Positions 8,670 through 17,195 of a DNA stretch of 64,000 nt are shown one piece after another; the stretch's first letter is position 1, and the number at the start of each line of letters is the position of its first letter. Origin of the DNA: Mycobacteroides saopaulense (lineage in GTDB: Bacteria; Actinomycetota; Actinomycetes; Mycobacteriales; Mycobacteriaceae). Location of the stretch: contig NZ_CP010271.1 of assembly GCF_001456355.1 (NCBI RefSeq), forward strand, positions 186,001 to 250,000, given 5' to 3'. The notes beneath the pieces were generated by a model. It worked only from the letters and a program-made list of their open reading frames with translations, had not been told where the DNA came from and searched no databases. Both the position numbers and the translations under genes were made by a program.

Positions 8670-10163
8670 ATGGGTTTCTTTCCATCTCGGAATTCTCTTC
8701 GCGGTCTGCGCCAGATCGGCGACGGCCTCGGCACGCTCGACCGCGAAGTCTTCGAAGCTATTGCGGAGTCACCGAGCCCGCTGCTGGACGCCGTCATGCC
8801 CCGGCTCACCCGCGCTGCGGACCACTCCAAGCTGTGGATCGGAATCGGCGCCGGGCTGGCGATGTTCGGTAAGCCGGCGATGCAGCGGGGTGCCACGCGT
8901 GGGCTGCTGACACTGGCCGTGACGAGCGCCGTCACCAACCAGGTGGCCAAGCGGCTGCGGCGGCGGGAGCGGCCCAACCACCTCTCGGTGCCACTGATGC
9001 GGCGCAGCAGGCGCGTGCCCACGTCGTCATCGCTGCCCTCGGGGCACTCGGCGAGTGCGGCGGCCTTCGCGGTAGGCGTCGGTCTGGAGAGTCCGCCGTT
9101 GGGCTTTGGGCTCTCGCTACTGGCCGGGTTGGTAGGCCTGTCGCGGGTGGCCACCGGCGTCCACTACCCCGGAGACGTGTTCGCGGGATTCGGGATCGGC
9201 GCGGGAATCGCGGTGCTGGGCGCGCGTGTGGTGCCGCCGATCGTGCAGACGGCCGTCCCTGCGGGAGATCCGCTGCGGGTAGAGACCGTCGCGCGCCCCG
9301 AGGGCGAGGGTGTGGTGCTGGTGGTCAACCCCGCATCCGGCGACGGCACCGGGCAGCGAATTCTGGATCAGGTCCGGAAGGCTCTGCCACACACCGAGAT
9401 TGTCGAACTGAACAAGGACGACGATGTCATCGAGGTGATGCGCGCGGCAGCGCGCCGCGCCGAGGTGCTCGCGGTGGGCGGTGGCGACGGCACGGTGGCT
9501 TGCGCGGCGGGCGTTGCGGCCGAGATCGATACACCGCTGGCGGTCTTCCCCGGTGGCACCTTCAATCACTTCGCCAAAGACATCGGCTGCGACAGCGTGG
9601 CCAAAACGGCCGAGGCCATCCGCCGAGGAACGGTCAGCCGCGTCGATCTGCTCTATCTGAACGAGAGCCAGGTGGTGATCAACACCGCCAGCATCGGGTC
9701 GTACCCCAAGTTCGTCCAGATCCGTGAGAGGCTCGAACACCGGATTGGCAAGCCGCTGGCAGCCGTGTACGCGATGCTGCACATGCTGCGGCGCGAGCAT
9801 CCGGTGCGTATCCGATTCGATAACAAGACCATCCAGACATCGTTGTTCTTCCTGGGCAATTCTGTTTATCTGCCTTCGGGTTTCGCGCCATCGCTGCGCA
9901 GTCGCATGGATGATGGCCTGATCGATGTGCGGATCCTGGAGACGGGCCGCAAGTTCAGCGGCGTACGCATCCTGACGGCGCTGGCGCTGGGGCGGCTGCA
10001 GCGCAGCCCGCTCTACCACGAGCTGCAGGTGCCCGAATTCTCCTTTACCGCAATCGATGGGCCTACCACTCTCGCGCGTGACGGTGAGGCAGGCGACAAG
10101 GTCTCGGAGGCCAGCTTCAAAGTTCGCTACCGAGCGCTGGCGGTTTTTCGGCCGCTGCCCTGA
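8670..10163 (+). CDS. PAP2 phosphatase fused to diacylglycerol kinase-like domain
   Basis: About 497 residues with two enzymatic modules. The N-terminal PAP2 half has all three signatures: KRLRRRERP, PSGHS and SRVATGVHYPGD (within about residues 95-170). The C-terminal half (about 215-497) is a lipid-kinase domain with the GGGDGT nucleotide loop and PGGTFNHFAKD. The fusion could interconvert a lipid phosphate and its alcohol, but the substrate is unknown. The start at 8670 fits a TATGTT box 7 nt upstream; an in-frame ATG at 8649 is the alternative. Its 3' end overlaps the convergent PAP2 gene by 47 bp. Confidence 0.87.
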   Translation: MGFFPSRNSLRGLRQIGDGLGTLDREVFEAIAESPSPLLDAVMPRLTRAADHSKLWIGIGAGLAMFGKPAMQRGATRGLLTLAVTSAVTNQVAKRLRRRERPNHLSVPLMRRSRRVPTSSSLPSGHSASAAAFAVGVGLESPPLGFGLSLLAGLVGLSRVATGVHYPGDVFAGFGIGAGIAVLGARVVPPIVQTAVPAGDPLRVETVARPEGEGVVLVVNPASGDGTGQRILDQVRKALPHTEIVELNKDDDVIEVMRAAARRAEVLAVGGGDGTVACAAGVAAEIDTPLAVFPGGTFNHFAKDIGCDSVAKTAEAIRRGTVSRVDLLYLNESQVVINTASIGSYPKFVQIRERLEHRIGKPLAAVYAMLHMLRREHPVRIRFDNKTIQTSLFFLGNSVYLPSGFAPSLRSRMDDGLIDVRILETGRKFSGVRILTALALGRLQRSPLYHELQVPEFSFTAIDGPTTLARDGEAGDKVSEASFKVRYRALAVFRPLP

Positions 10164-10797
10164 CCGGTCGTGGTGGCAGGATCAGCAGGCAGGCAACGAA
10201 GTACGCGTAGCCCAACGCCCATCCGGCCATTACGTCCGACGGGTTGTGGACATTGAGCAGAACTCGGCTGACGCCGATCGTCAGAATCAGCGCGCCGCCG
10301 AGAACCGCGAGCCAGGGGCGAAATGCCGCAACCGCTTTCGGCGTGAACACCGTGAGTAATGCCAGTACACAGACCATGACACCCAGGGCGTGCCCGGAGG
10401 GGAACGAGGATCCGTACGCGTCGACCAACTTGGTCGCAGGGCGCGGGCGTCCCGCCAACAGTTTGGCGATCTCGGTCACCAACGCGCTCAGCTCCACGGT
10501 GATCAGCAGGAACACCGCCGTGCGTCGCTGGCGCCGCACCAGCAGCACGACGATGATGACGGCCACGGCCAGGCGGAATGCACCGGGGCCGAAGACGGTG
10601 GCGACCACATCCCAGGCGGTGATCCAGCCCGGGTGCGCGATTCCGTAGTCATGCGCCGGCGCCAGCGCCGCGACGTCCAGCCGGGACAGCCAATTCCATT
10701 GCTGGGCATAGCCCAGCCAGAGCAGTGCGAACACGATGAGTGCAGCGCAGGCGGACACCAGCAGCCATGCGTGTCCCCGGGCGGATCTCGTCGGCAT
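10117..10797 (-). CDS. PAP2-superfamily membrane phosphatase
   Basis: A 226-residue integral membrane protein with about six helices. The acid phosphatase signatures are KLLAGRPRP (near residue 112), FPSGHA (near 133) and SRVLLNVHNPSD (near 178). It is likely to dephosphorylate a polyprenyl or lipid (pyro)phosphate at the membrane. It is the last gene of the galactan operon, two bases after wzm, which suggests recycling of decaprenyl phosphate or a related lipid released during galactan export. The tail overlaps the opposite-strand PAP2-kinase fusion. Substrate is inferred from context only. Confidence 0.85.
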   Translation of the reverse strand: MPTRSARGHAWLLVSACAALIVFALLWLGYAQQWNWLSRLDVAALAPAHDYGIAHPGWITAWDVVATVFGPGAFRLAVAVIIVVLLVRRQRRTAVFLLITVELSALVTEIAKLLAGRPRPATKLVDAYGSSFPSGHALGVMVCVLALLTVFTPKAVAAFRPWLAVLGGALILTIGVSRVLLNVHNPSDVMAGWALGYAYFVACLLILPPRPVRAAAEKPPALGSEL

Positions 10798-10799
10798 GT

Positions 10800-11639
10800 C
10801 TACACCCAGTACGGGACCCTGGCCCGGTATTGGCGCATCACCACGATCGCCACGGTCCAGCCGACGAGGGTGATGGCGAGCGCGATGATCCAGTGGTGGA
10901 GCTGTTGGTCGAGCCCGAGCAGCGGATCACGGATGATGGCGAGGAAGTGTACGAACGGGTTGAGCTGCACCACGGTGGCCAGCTTGCCGACCCGCTCGCT
11001 CAGCATGTTCTCGTTCCAGATGATCGGGGTCATGAAGAACAGCAGCTGAACCAGGCTGCCCAACAGCGGTGAGATATCCCGGTAGCGGGTGGCGAGCACG
11101 CCGAAAACCAGGGAAACCCAAAGGCAGTTGAGCGTGATGAGTATCAAGGCGGGGATGAAACTGAGATCGGTGTAGTGCCAGTGCGGCGGGTACACCGCGA
11201 CGACGATCAGGAAGATGATGATGTTGTGCGCGAACAACAGCAGCTGCCGCCACACCAGCCGATAGACATGCACGCTCAGCGGCGTAGGTAGTTGCTTGAT
11301 CAGGCCTTCGTTGGCGACGAAGACGTCCGAGCCTTCCAGGATCGCGGCGTTGAACAGGTTCCAGACGATCAAACCGATGGTCACGTAGGGAAGATGCTCG
11401 GCAAGCGGGAGCTTGAACAGCTGCGAGTACAAGATTCCCATCGCCAGGGCGGTGGAACCGGTGGCGATGGTGATCCAGAACGGGCCCAGCACCGAGCGCC
11501 GGTAGCGCTGCTTGATGTCCTGCCAGCCCAGCTGCAGCCACAGCTGACGATGCTCGAAACCTTCGGACAGATCACGCCATGCACGTTTGAAGGTCCGGGA
11601 GTCCGAAGACAATTCCAATATCTCGTTCGTCAACGTCAC
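10800..11639 (-). CDS. wzm: Galactan ABC exporter permease Wzm
   Basis: A 279-residue ABC-2 type permease with six predicted membrane helices (first near residues 40-60). It has the N-terminal amphipathic stretch common to Wzm proteins (YRRSVLGPFWITI). With Wzt it moves lipid-linked galactan across the membrane; the M. tuberculosis pair is Rv3783/Rv3781. The GTG at 11639 overlaps the glfT1 stop by four bases (GTGA), which implies translational coupling. A TTG six bases later is possible because the ribosome binding site is better spaced for it. Confidence 0.92.
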   Translation of the reverse strand: MTLTNEILELSSDSRTFKRAWRDLSEGFEHRQLWLQLGWQDIKQRYRRSVLGPFWITIATGSTALAMGILYSQLFKLPLAEHLPYVTIGLIVWNLFNAAILEGSDVFVANEGLIKQLPTPLSVHVYRLVWRQLLLFAHNIIIFLIVVAVYPPHWHYTDLSFIPALILITLNCLWVSLVFGVLATRYRDISPLLGSLVQLLFFMTPIIWNENMLSERVGKLATVVQLNPFVHFLAIIRDPLLGLDQQLHHWIIALAITLVGWTVAIVVMRQYRARVPYWV

Positions 11640-12586
11640 TCTCCTTCGACCTGCGGTGCAGGGCTGCCTGGCCTGCCGAATTGCTCGCGTTTGCCCAAGC
11701 GCCGCAATGCAATCCATTCACGAAACCCGGACAGATCGCGCCGGGTGATCAGGAAGTACCACCCGAAACGCACCCATTCCTGGAGTAGCAGCTTGCGCAT
11801 GCCGGGTTGGGACATCAGATAGCCGCGGTTGCGGTAGGTGAAGTACCGCTTGGTGGCATCGTCGGGGTACTGGGTGTGCATGCGTCCGCCCAGAATCGGT
11901 TTGAATTCGGCGGCGCCGTTGGGGTGTAGATACGTCGCATCGAGGCAGGTTCCGAAGGGCAGGCCCGAGCGCACCAGTCGACGGTGCACGTCCACCTCGT
12001 CGCCGCGCACAAAGAGGCGCAAATCCGGTACGCCCACGGCCTCCAGGGTTTCGGCGCGAAAGAGCGCACCGTTGAACAGTGAGGCGATGCCGGGCAGCAG
12101 TTCCCCGCAAGCGGGAGATGCCCCCAGGCCCGCATCATCGGTGCGCAGTTCTTCCACCCGACGCCGCCACACCAGGCCGCGGCGTAGCGGAAACGCCAGC
12201 CGGCCCGGGTCGTCGATGTCGCACACCATCGGCGATACCTCGGCGAGACGATGCTTGCGGGCACAGGCCAGCAGGGTCTGCAGCACATCGGGGCCGCCCG
12301 GACGGCCGTCGTCGTCGGCAAGCCATACCCAATCGGCGCCGAGAGTGAGCGCATGCAGCATGCCGAGCGCGAATCCCCCTGCACCCCCGAGGTTTCGGCT
12401 CGAACCCAGGTATGTGGTGGCGACGGGTTGACCGTCGACCAGAGCCTTGACGGCGGGGTCGTTGTCGTTGTCCACCACCACGAGGTGGTCGGGGGTGACG
12501 GTCTGTGTCGCGACGATCCGCAGCGACTCGGCCAGTTCCACCGCACGCCGATAGGTGACGATGACGGCGACAACGCTGTCAGGCAT
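11636..12586 (-). CDS. glfT1: Galactofuranosyltransferase GlfT1
   Basis: A 316-residue GT2-family transferase that adds the first galactofuranose units to the decaprenyl-PP-GlcNAc-Rha linker at the start of galactan synthesis. The GT-A core begins with SVVAVIVTYRRAVELAES. The metal/donor motif is WLADDDGRPGG near residue 90, and an acceptor-side acidic pair occurs in RGDEVDVH near residue 205. The ATG at 12586 overlaps the end of wzt by 8 bp. Placement between wzt and wzm is the conserved mycobacterial order, which supports the assignment strongly. Confidence 0.94.
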   Translation of the reverse strand: MPDSVVAVIVTYRRAVELAESLRIVATQTVTPDHLVVVDNDNDPAVKALVDGQPVATTYLGSSRNLGGAGGFALGMLHALTLGADWVWLADDDGRPGGPDVLQTLLACARKHRLAEVSPMVCDIDDPGRLAFPLRRGLVWRRRVEELRTDDAGLGASPACGELLPGIASLFNGALFRAETLEAVGVPDLRLFVRGDEVDVHRRLVRSGLPFGTCLDATYLHPNGAAEFKPILGGRMHTQYPDDATKRYFTYRNRGYLMSQPGMRKLLLQEWVRFGWYFLITRRDLSGFREWIALRRLGKREQFGRPGSPAPQVEGE

Positions 12587-13370
12587 GCTGGTCGTCTTCG
12601 GCCAGGATCTGTGCCACGTGGTCGGCGGCTTCATTGCCCTCGTAGGCGCGGACCACGTCTTCGATACCGCCGCTCATCCGGATGGTGCCGTGGTCGATCC
12701 ACATCGCGGTGTTGCACAGGCGGGCCAGGAACTCGTTGGAGTGGCTGGCGAAGACCAGCATGCCGGAGCGTTCCACCAACTGCTGCAACCGGATTCGTGC
12801 CTTCTTCATGAATTCGGCATCGACCGCTCCGATGCCCTCATCGAGCAGCAGGATCTCTGGGTCGATGCTGGTGACCACGCCCATGGCCAGGCGCACACGC
12901 ATGCCGGTGGAGTAGGTGCGCAGCGGCATGGAGAGGTACTCGCCCAGCTCGGTGAAGTCGGCGATCTCGTCGACCTTGGCCTGCATCTGCTTGCGGGTCT
13001 GTCCCAGGAACATGCCGCGGATGATGATGTTCTCGTACCCGGAGATCTCCGGGTCCATGCCCACGCCCAGGTCGAACACGGGCGCGACCCGCCCCTGCAC
13101 GTACGAGCTGCCCCGGGTGGGCTCGTAGATTCCCGAAAGAAGCCGCAGCAGAGTCGATTTACCTGCGCCGTTGTGGCCGACGAGCCCGACTCTGTCGCCC
13201 TCCTTGAGAGACAGGGTGATGTCGCGAAGCGCCTCGATCACCACGACATTCGATTCATTTCGTCCGATGGCACCGCCGGCCTTGCCAAGGAACGCCTTCT
13301 TCAGCGAGCGTGATTTCGCGTCGAATATCGGGAACTCCACCCACGCCTCGTGGGTCTGGATACTGACCAT
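12579..13370 (-). CDS. wzt: Galactan ABC exporter ATPase Wzt
   Basis: A 263-residue ABC ATPase. Walker A is GHNGAGKST (near residue 69), the signature is YSTGMRVRLAMG (near 152), and Walker B is EILLLDEGIGAVD (near 172). It lacks the C-terminal carbohydrate-binding domain of O-antigen Wzt proteins, as expected of the mycobacterial galactan exporter. It pairs with Wzm encoded 0.95 kb downstream. It starts 12 bp after the bpa stop, within one operon. Confidence 0.94.
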   Translation of the reverse strand: MVSIQTHEAWVEFPIFDAKSRSLKKAFLGKAGGAIGRNESNVVVIEALRDITLSLKEGDRVGLVGHNGAGKSTLLRLLSGIYEPTRGSSYVQGRVAPVFDLGVGMDPEISGYENIIIRGMFLGQTRKQMQAKVDEIADFTELGEYLSMPLRTYSTGMRVRLAMGVVTSIDPEILLLDEGIGAVDAEFMKKARIRLQQLVERSGMLVFASHSNEFLARLCNTAMWIDHGTIRMSGGIEDVVRAYEGNEAADHVAQILAEDDQHA

Positions 13371-13382
13371 GTTTCCGGGGGC

Positions 13383-13901
13383 CTACAGATACTGGCCGGT
13401 GCCGCTGCCGCCACCCTGCGCAGGCACTGAAAGACCCGGTGGCAGAGCCCCTTTACGCATCTGTTGGAGTTGTGCGCGGGCTGCCATCTGCTGCGCGAAC
13501 AGGGCGGTCTGGATCCCGTGGAACAACCCTTCCAACCACCCCACCAGCTGTGCCTGGGCGATGCGCAACTCGGCATCGGACGGAATGCTGTCCTCGTTGA
13601 ACGGCAGGGCCAGACGCTCCAGTTCTTCGCGGAGCTCGGGTGCCAGCCCGTCCTCCAACTCGCGGATGGAGGTGGCGTGGATCTCGCGCAGGCGGGAGCG
13701 GCTGGCATCGTCCAGGGGAGCCGCGCGCACCTCCTCGAGGAGCTGCTTGATCATCGTGCCGATTCGCATCACCTTGGCGGGTTGCTCGACGAGATCGGTG
13801 ACCGACAGATCGTCGTCCAGGCCGTCGGCACCCTTGTCGGAGTCGTCTGCGCCCAGGATGATCACCTGGTCGTCGTCCTCATCATGACCGGGATGGGTCA
13901 T
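13383..13901 (-). CDS. bpa: Bacterial proteasome activator Bpa
   Basis: A 172-residue helical protein (formerly DUF2587). It has an acidic disordered N-terminus (DEDDDQVIILGADDSD), a four-helix core (about residues 40-140) and a C-terminus ending in GQYL, the motif that docks into the proteasome alpha ring and opens the gate. Bpa forms a dodecameric ring and feeds unfolded proteins to the 20S proteasome without ATP. The ATG overlaps the upstream transferase stop by four bases (13898-13901), so it is translationally coupled to cell-wall genes. Confidence 0.96.
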   Translation of the reverse strand: MTHPGHDEDDDQVIILGADDSDKGADGLDDDLSVTDLVEQPAKVMRIGTMIKQLLEEVRAAPLDDASRSRLREIHATSIRELEDGLAPELREELERLALPFNEDSIPSDAELRIAQAQLVGWLEGLFHGIQTALFAQQMAARAQLQQMRKGALPPGLSVPAQGGGSGTGQYL

Positions 13902-15874
13902 CTGTCACCTTCCGCATCTGATTTCCGGTCGCCGACCCATTCGTAGATCCGGGCGGCGCCGTTGTCGTAGAGCTTTCTCCATGATCGGGATATGTCCAAC
14001 GACCTTAGTCCGTCGGGAACCTTGAACCCCTGGACCACGGGAGTACTGGTCATGACATAGCGAATGTTCAGCGCATGCACCGCTTCGGCCACGCGCCTGT
14101 CGGTATCGGCGTCGTCGGCATAGGCCCAGAAGATGTACCGGTGATAGCCCGGGCCCTGCTGCTGCGGGAAGTCGTAGTGCGTCCACAGCGGGTGCAGACC
14201 CGCCACCGCGTACATCCAGCCCGACCCGTCCACGTTCCCGTCGCCGATGGTGGTGTCCTTGGCGCCGGGCAGCGTGGCCAGGTAGGCGAAGGCCTCGAGT
14301 TTCTTGGGGCCGACCATCACCTGGTCGTACTTGGCGCCGACGAGATACTTGTGCGGCAGGAAATAGTGCCGTGCCGAGAATCCGCATACCGCGGCCAACA
14401 CGATCGCCGTGGCCACCAGGCCCCACGTGCGGATGCGCTCGCCGCGCAGCCGGGACAGCACGGCATACGCCAGCGCGAACAGACCGAGCCCCGCGGCCGG
14501 TGCCAGCAGCAGACACACGATGGCCGACAGCCTGCGTGGGTCGCTGTAGAACGCGTCGGAGAACAAGGCCACCGCGTGGCCGACGAAACCGCCGAAGGGT
14601 CTGGAGGAGTGGACAATCGCGACGATGAGCAGCAGCCATACGGCGATGGGCCAGTACACACGCTTGGCAATCAGCACAACCGCGCCGAGTAGCGCCAGCC
14701 ACAGCAGCGCGGACTGCACCGGGTAGTCGGCGAGGTGGCGGGTGTGCTGGGTGAGGGCATCCAATAGCGCACGCTTCTTACCCCAGGGTGTGGCGAACTG
14801 GTGCCCGGCGATGATCTCGGACAGTTGCACCAGCGTGCGCAGTTGCGGATAGAGCAGCACCAGCGAGCCCACACCCGCGATGGCCAGCGGCACGAATCCG
14901 TTTCCCATGCGGTGCGCGGATTTTGGCTCTTTGCCTCGATAACGAGACAGTGGTGCGAGTACCCACCAGGCCGCTACGAAGACCACCACCACGATGGCGC
15001 CCGAGGTGTGTACGGAGGCGACACCGACGAACGCCAGGATCGCCACCGGTATGCGGCTGCGGTCGGCGACGACGCCGGTGATGGCGATCACCGCCGAGCC
15101 CACCAGGGCGAAGGACACCAGGTTCGGGATGGCCGAGACGTGGAACTCGACGTAGGGCAGCGCACTGAACGAGGCCGATAGGGCGGCGGCGGTGGCGGCG
15201 GCGCCGGCCTGGAAGGTGAGGCTGCTGCGGCCGCGCAGCATCTGCCAGGTCAGTGCCGCGGCGCCGAGAGGGAACAGCAGCGACCCGGCGACCGAGTAGA
15301 GCGTGTAGCTCGTGGTGGGGGCCGCCCCCGTCAGCTGACAGAGCACCGCGGCCAGCCCGTGGAAGGCGGACGGGTAGTACAGGGTGGCGTGCGTCTCGAC
15401 GTTGCGGAGGTCGCCCATACGGGTCGACGATGCTTGCCCGGTGTCGAGGATGTAGCGGATGGTGTTGCCGTGCCACATCGAGTCCCAGGTGCTCGGGATC
15501 GATTGCCAGTTGGTCAGCCCGCGCAGGAACGCGTAGAAGATGAGCGCCGATCCGACCGCGATGCCGAACGTGACGGCGAGCAGTGCGGCGCGATTTTGTG
15601 ACGCGGATTGTTCCGCGTGCTCTTTTGTCCGCAGCCGGTGGCACAGCAGCCGCGCGAGGACGATCGCGCCGAGAAGCGCAAACCCGGCGGAAAGTGAGTT
15701 CCACGGTATGCCGATTGAGCCGAAGGCAACGATGCAGAGCCCAACTAGCCCATAGGTCAAAGCAGGTGCGGTGACGGCGGCCGAATGCGTTGGTAGCCCG
15801 CAGGCTCGGCCAATCAGCCAGCCTGGGATGAACAGCAACAGCAGTGCCGCAGCCACCCCGAAAGCGAACGACAT
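13898..15874 (-). CDS. Multi-spanning membrane glycosyltransferase-like protein (Rv3779-like, DUF6541)
   Basis: A 658-residue membrane protein with about twelve hydrophobic helices and a soluble C-terminal part (about 520-658). Position and size match M. tuberculosis Rv3779, which has been linked to polyprenyl-phosphomannose synthesis and mannoside formation. The GT-C-like topology is visible, but I cannot identify a catalytic motif with certainty. It is the first gene of the six-gene operon ending in the PAP2 phosphatase. On the minus strand CATACT ends 6 nt before the ATG, a possible weak -10 for a leaderless transcript. Confidence 0.8.
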   Translation of the reverse strand: MSFAFGVAAALLLLFIPGWLIGRACGLPTHSAAVTAPALTYGLVGLCIVAFGSIGIPWNSLSAGFALLGAIVLARLLCHRLRTKEHAEQSASQNRAALLAVTFGIAVGSALIFYAFLRGLTNWQSIPSTWDSMWHGNTIRYILDTGQASSTRMGDLRNVETHATLYYPSAFHGLAAVLCQLTGAAPTTSYTLYSVAGSLLFPLGAAALTWQMLRGRSSLTFQAGAAATAAALSASFSALPYVEFHVSAIPNLVSFALVGSAVIAITGVVADRSRIPVAILAFVGVASVHTSGAIVVVVFVAAWWVLAPLSRYRGKEPKSAHRMGNGFVPLAIAGVGSLVLLYPQLRTLVQLSEIIAGHQFATPWGKKRALLDALTQHTRHLADYPVQSALLWLALLGAVVLIAKRVYWPIAVWLLLIVAIVHSSRPFGGFVGHAVALFSDAFYSDPRRLSAIVCLLLAPAAGLGLFALAYAVLSRLRGERIRTWGLVATAIVLAAVCGFSARHYFLPHKYLVGAKYDQVMVGPKKLEAFAYLATLPGAKDTTIGDGNVDGSGWMYAVAGLHPLWTHYDFPQQQGPGYHRYIFWAYADDADTDRRVAEAVHALNIRYVMTSTPVVQGFKVPDGLRSLDISRSWRKLYDNGAARIYEWVGDRKSDAEGDR

Positions 15875-15983
15875 TGTTCTAGTATGACTACACGAGACGG
15901 CGCCGTTGACCGTCGTCCGTCGGGGCGTGGTGCAACGACGGGTTCAGCGCCGTGACCTGTGGTGAGCATCTAAGGTGTCTGGC

Positions 15984-17180
15984 ATGGCTTATGACGTCGC
16001 CCGGGTGCGTGGTTTGCACCCGACCCTCGGCGACGGGTGGGTACATTTCGATACCCAGGCCGGGATGTTGATCCCCGATGCGGTTGCTACGACTGTATCC
16101 ACAGCCTTCCGGGGATCCTTCTCCGACACGCGGGGTCCGCACCCCAGCGCGCGGCGCAGTGCAGCCGTTCTGGAGGCCGCCCGACACGCTGCCGCCGATC
16201 TGGTGGGTGCCGATCCGCGCGGGGTGGTGCTGGGCAGTGACCGCGCCGTTCTGCTGAACTCACTGGCCGAGGGGTCGTCGTCGAAGGCCGGCTTGGGCTA
16301 CGAGCTGGTGGTCTCCAGGCTCGACGAAGAGGCCAATGTGCAGCCGTGGCTGCGTTCGGCCAATCGGTACGGCGCCAAGGTCAAATGGGCCGAGGTGGAC
16401 ATCGAGTCCGGTGATCTGCCGTCCTGGCAGTGGGAGTCGTTGATTACCAAGCCGACTCGTCTGGTGGCGGTGACGGCGGCCTCGTCGACGCTGGGTACGG
16501 TGCCGGATTTGCAGCAGGCCACCAAGCTCGCGCATGCGGTGGGCGGCCTGGTGGTGATGGACTGTTCCAGCCTGGTGCCGTATCGCGGCTTCGATATCGA
16601 GGATCTGGACGCCGACGTGATCGCTTTCAACGCGACGGCCTGGGGCGGACCACCGGTGGGCGCGTTGGTCTTCCGTGATCCCGCGCTGCTCGATTCCATC
16701 AGTTCGATTTCGCTCAACCCGTTGGCGAGCGGCCCGGCGCGGCTGGAACTGGGCGGACACCAGTTCGCGATGCTGGCCGGCCTGGTCGCCAGCGTGGAGT
16801 ACCTGGCCGGTTTGGACGAGTCCGCATCGGGCACCCGGCGTGAGCGGCTGCTGACGTCTCTGAACTCTGCGGGCGCATATCTGGACTGGCTGTTCCGGTA
16901 CCTGGTGAGCGCGCTGCGGACCTTGCCGCGCGTCATGGTCATCGGGGCCCCGGAGGACCGGATTCCGGCGCTCAGCTTCACCGTGATCGGGATTCCCGCG
17001 GACCGGGTGGTGCAGCGCCTGGCTGACAACGGGGTGTGTGCGATCGCCAACACCAGCTCGCGGGTGCTCGACGCCATCGGCGTCAACGAGATCGGTGGCG
17101 CGATAACGGTTGGTTTGGGCCACTATTCGACGGCGGCCGAGGTCGACCAGTTGGTGCGCGCGGTTGCCTCGCTGGGCTGA
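15984..17180 (+). CDS. Class V aminotransferase/cysteine-desulfurase-like protein lacking the PLP lysine
   Basis: A 398-residue protein with the fold of cysteine desulfurase-like aminotransferases (Rv3778c position). The segment that normally reads like SAYKFFGPHVG, with the Schiff-base lysine, reads [16 protein letters not shown] here, putting Ala219 (codon 16638-16640) at the lysine position. Other fold landmarks remain, such as [14 protein letters not shown] and VMDCSS. It may be a non-enzymatic or altered relative. TAAGGT ends 7 nt before the ATG at 15984, which supports a leaderless start. It converges with a quinone oxidoreductase. Confidence 0.82.
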   Translation: MAYDVARVRGLHPTLGDGWVHFDTQAGMLIPDAVATTVSTAFRGSFSDTRGPHPSARRSAAVLEAARHAAADLVGADPRGVVLGSDRAVLLNSLAEGSSSKAGLGYELVVSRLDEEANVQPWLRSANRYGAKVKWAEVDIESGDLPSWQWESLITKPTRLVAVTAASSTLGTVPDLQQATKLAHAVGGLVVMDCSSLVPYRGFDIEDLDADVIAFNATAWGGPPVGALVFRDPALLDSISSISLNPLASGPARLELGGHQFAMLAGLVASVEYLAGLDESASGTRRERLLTSLNSAGAYLDWLFRYLVSALRTLPRVMVIGAPEDRIPALSFTVIGIPADRVVQRLADNGVCAIANTSSRVLDAIGVNEIGGAITVGLGHYSTAAEVDQLVRAVASLG

Positions 17181-17195
17181 CCTTCGCCGGGCTGA

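Noticed and set aside
14075..14692. A 205-codon plus-strand frame within the membrane transferase gene
   Set aside because: Antisense to a conserved membrane protein; no ribosome binding site or homology.
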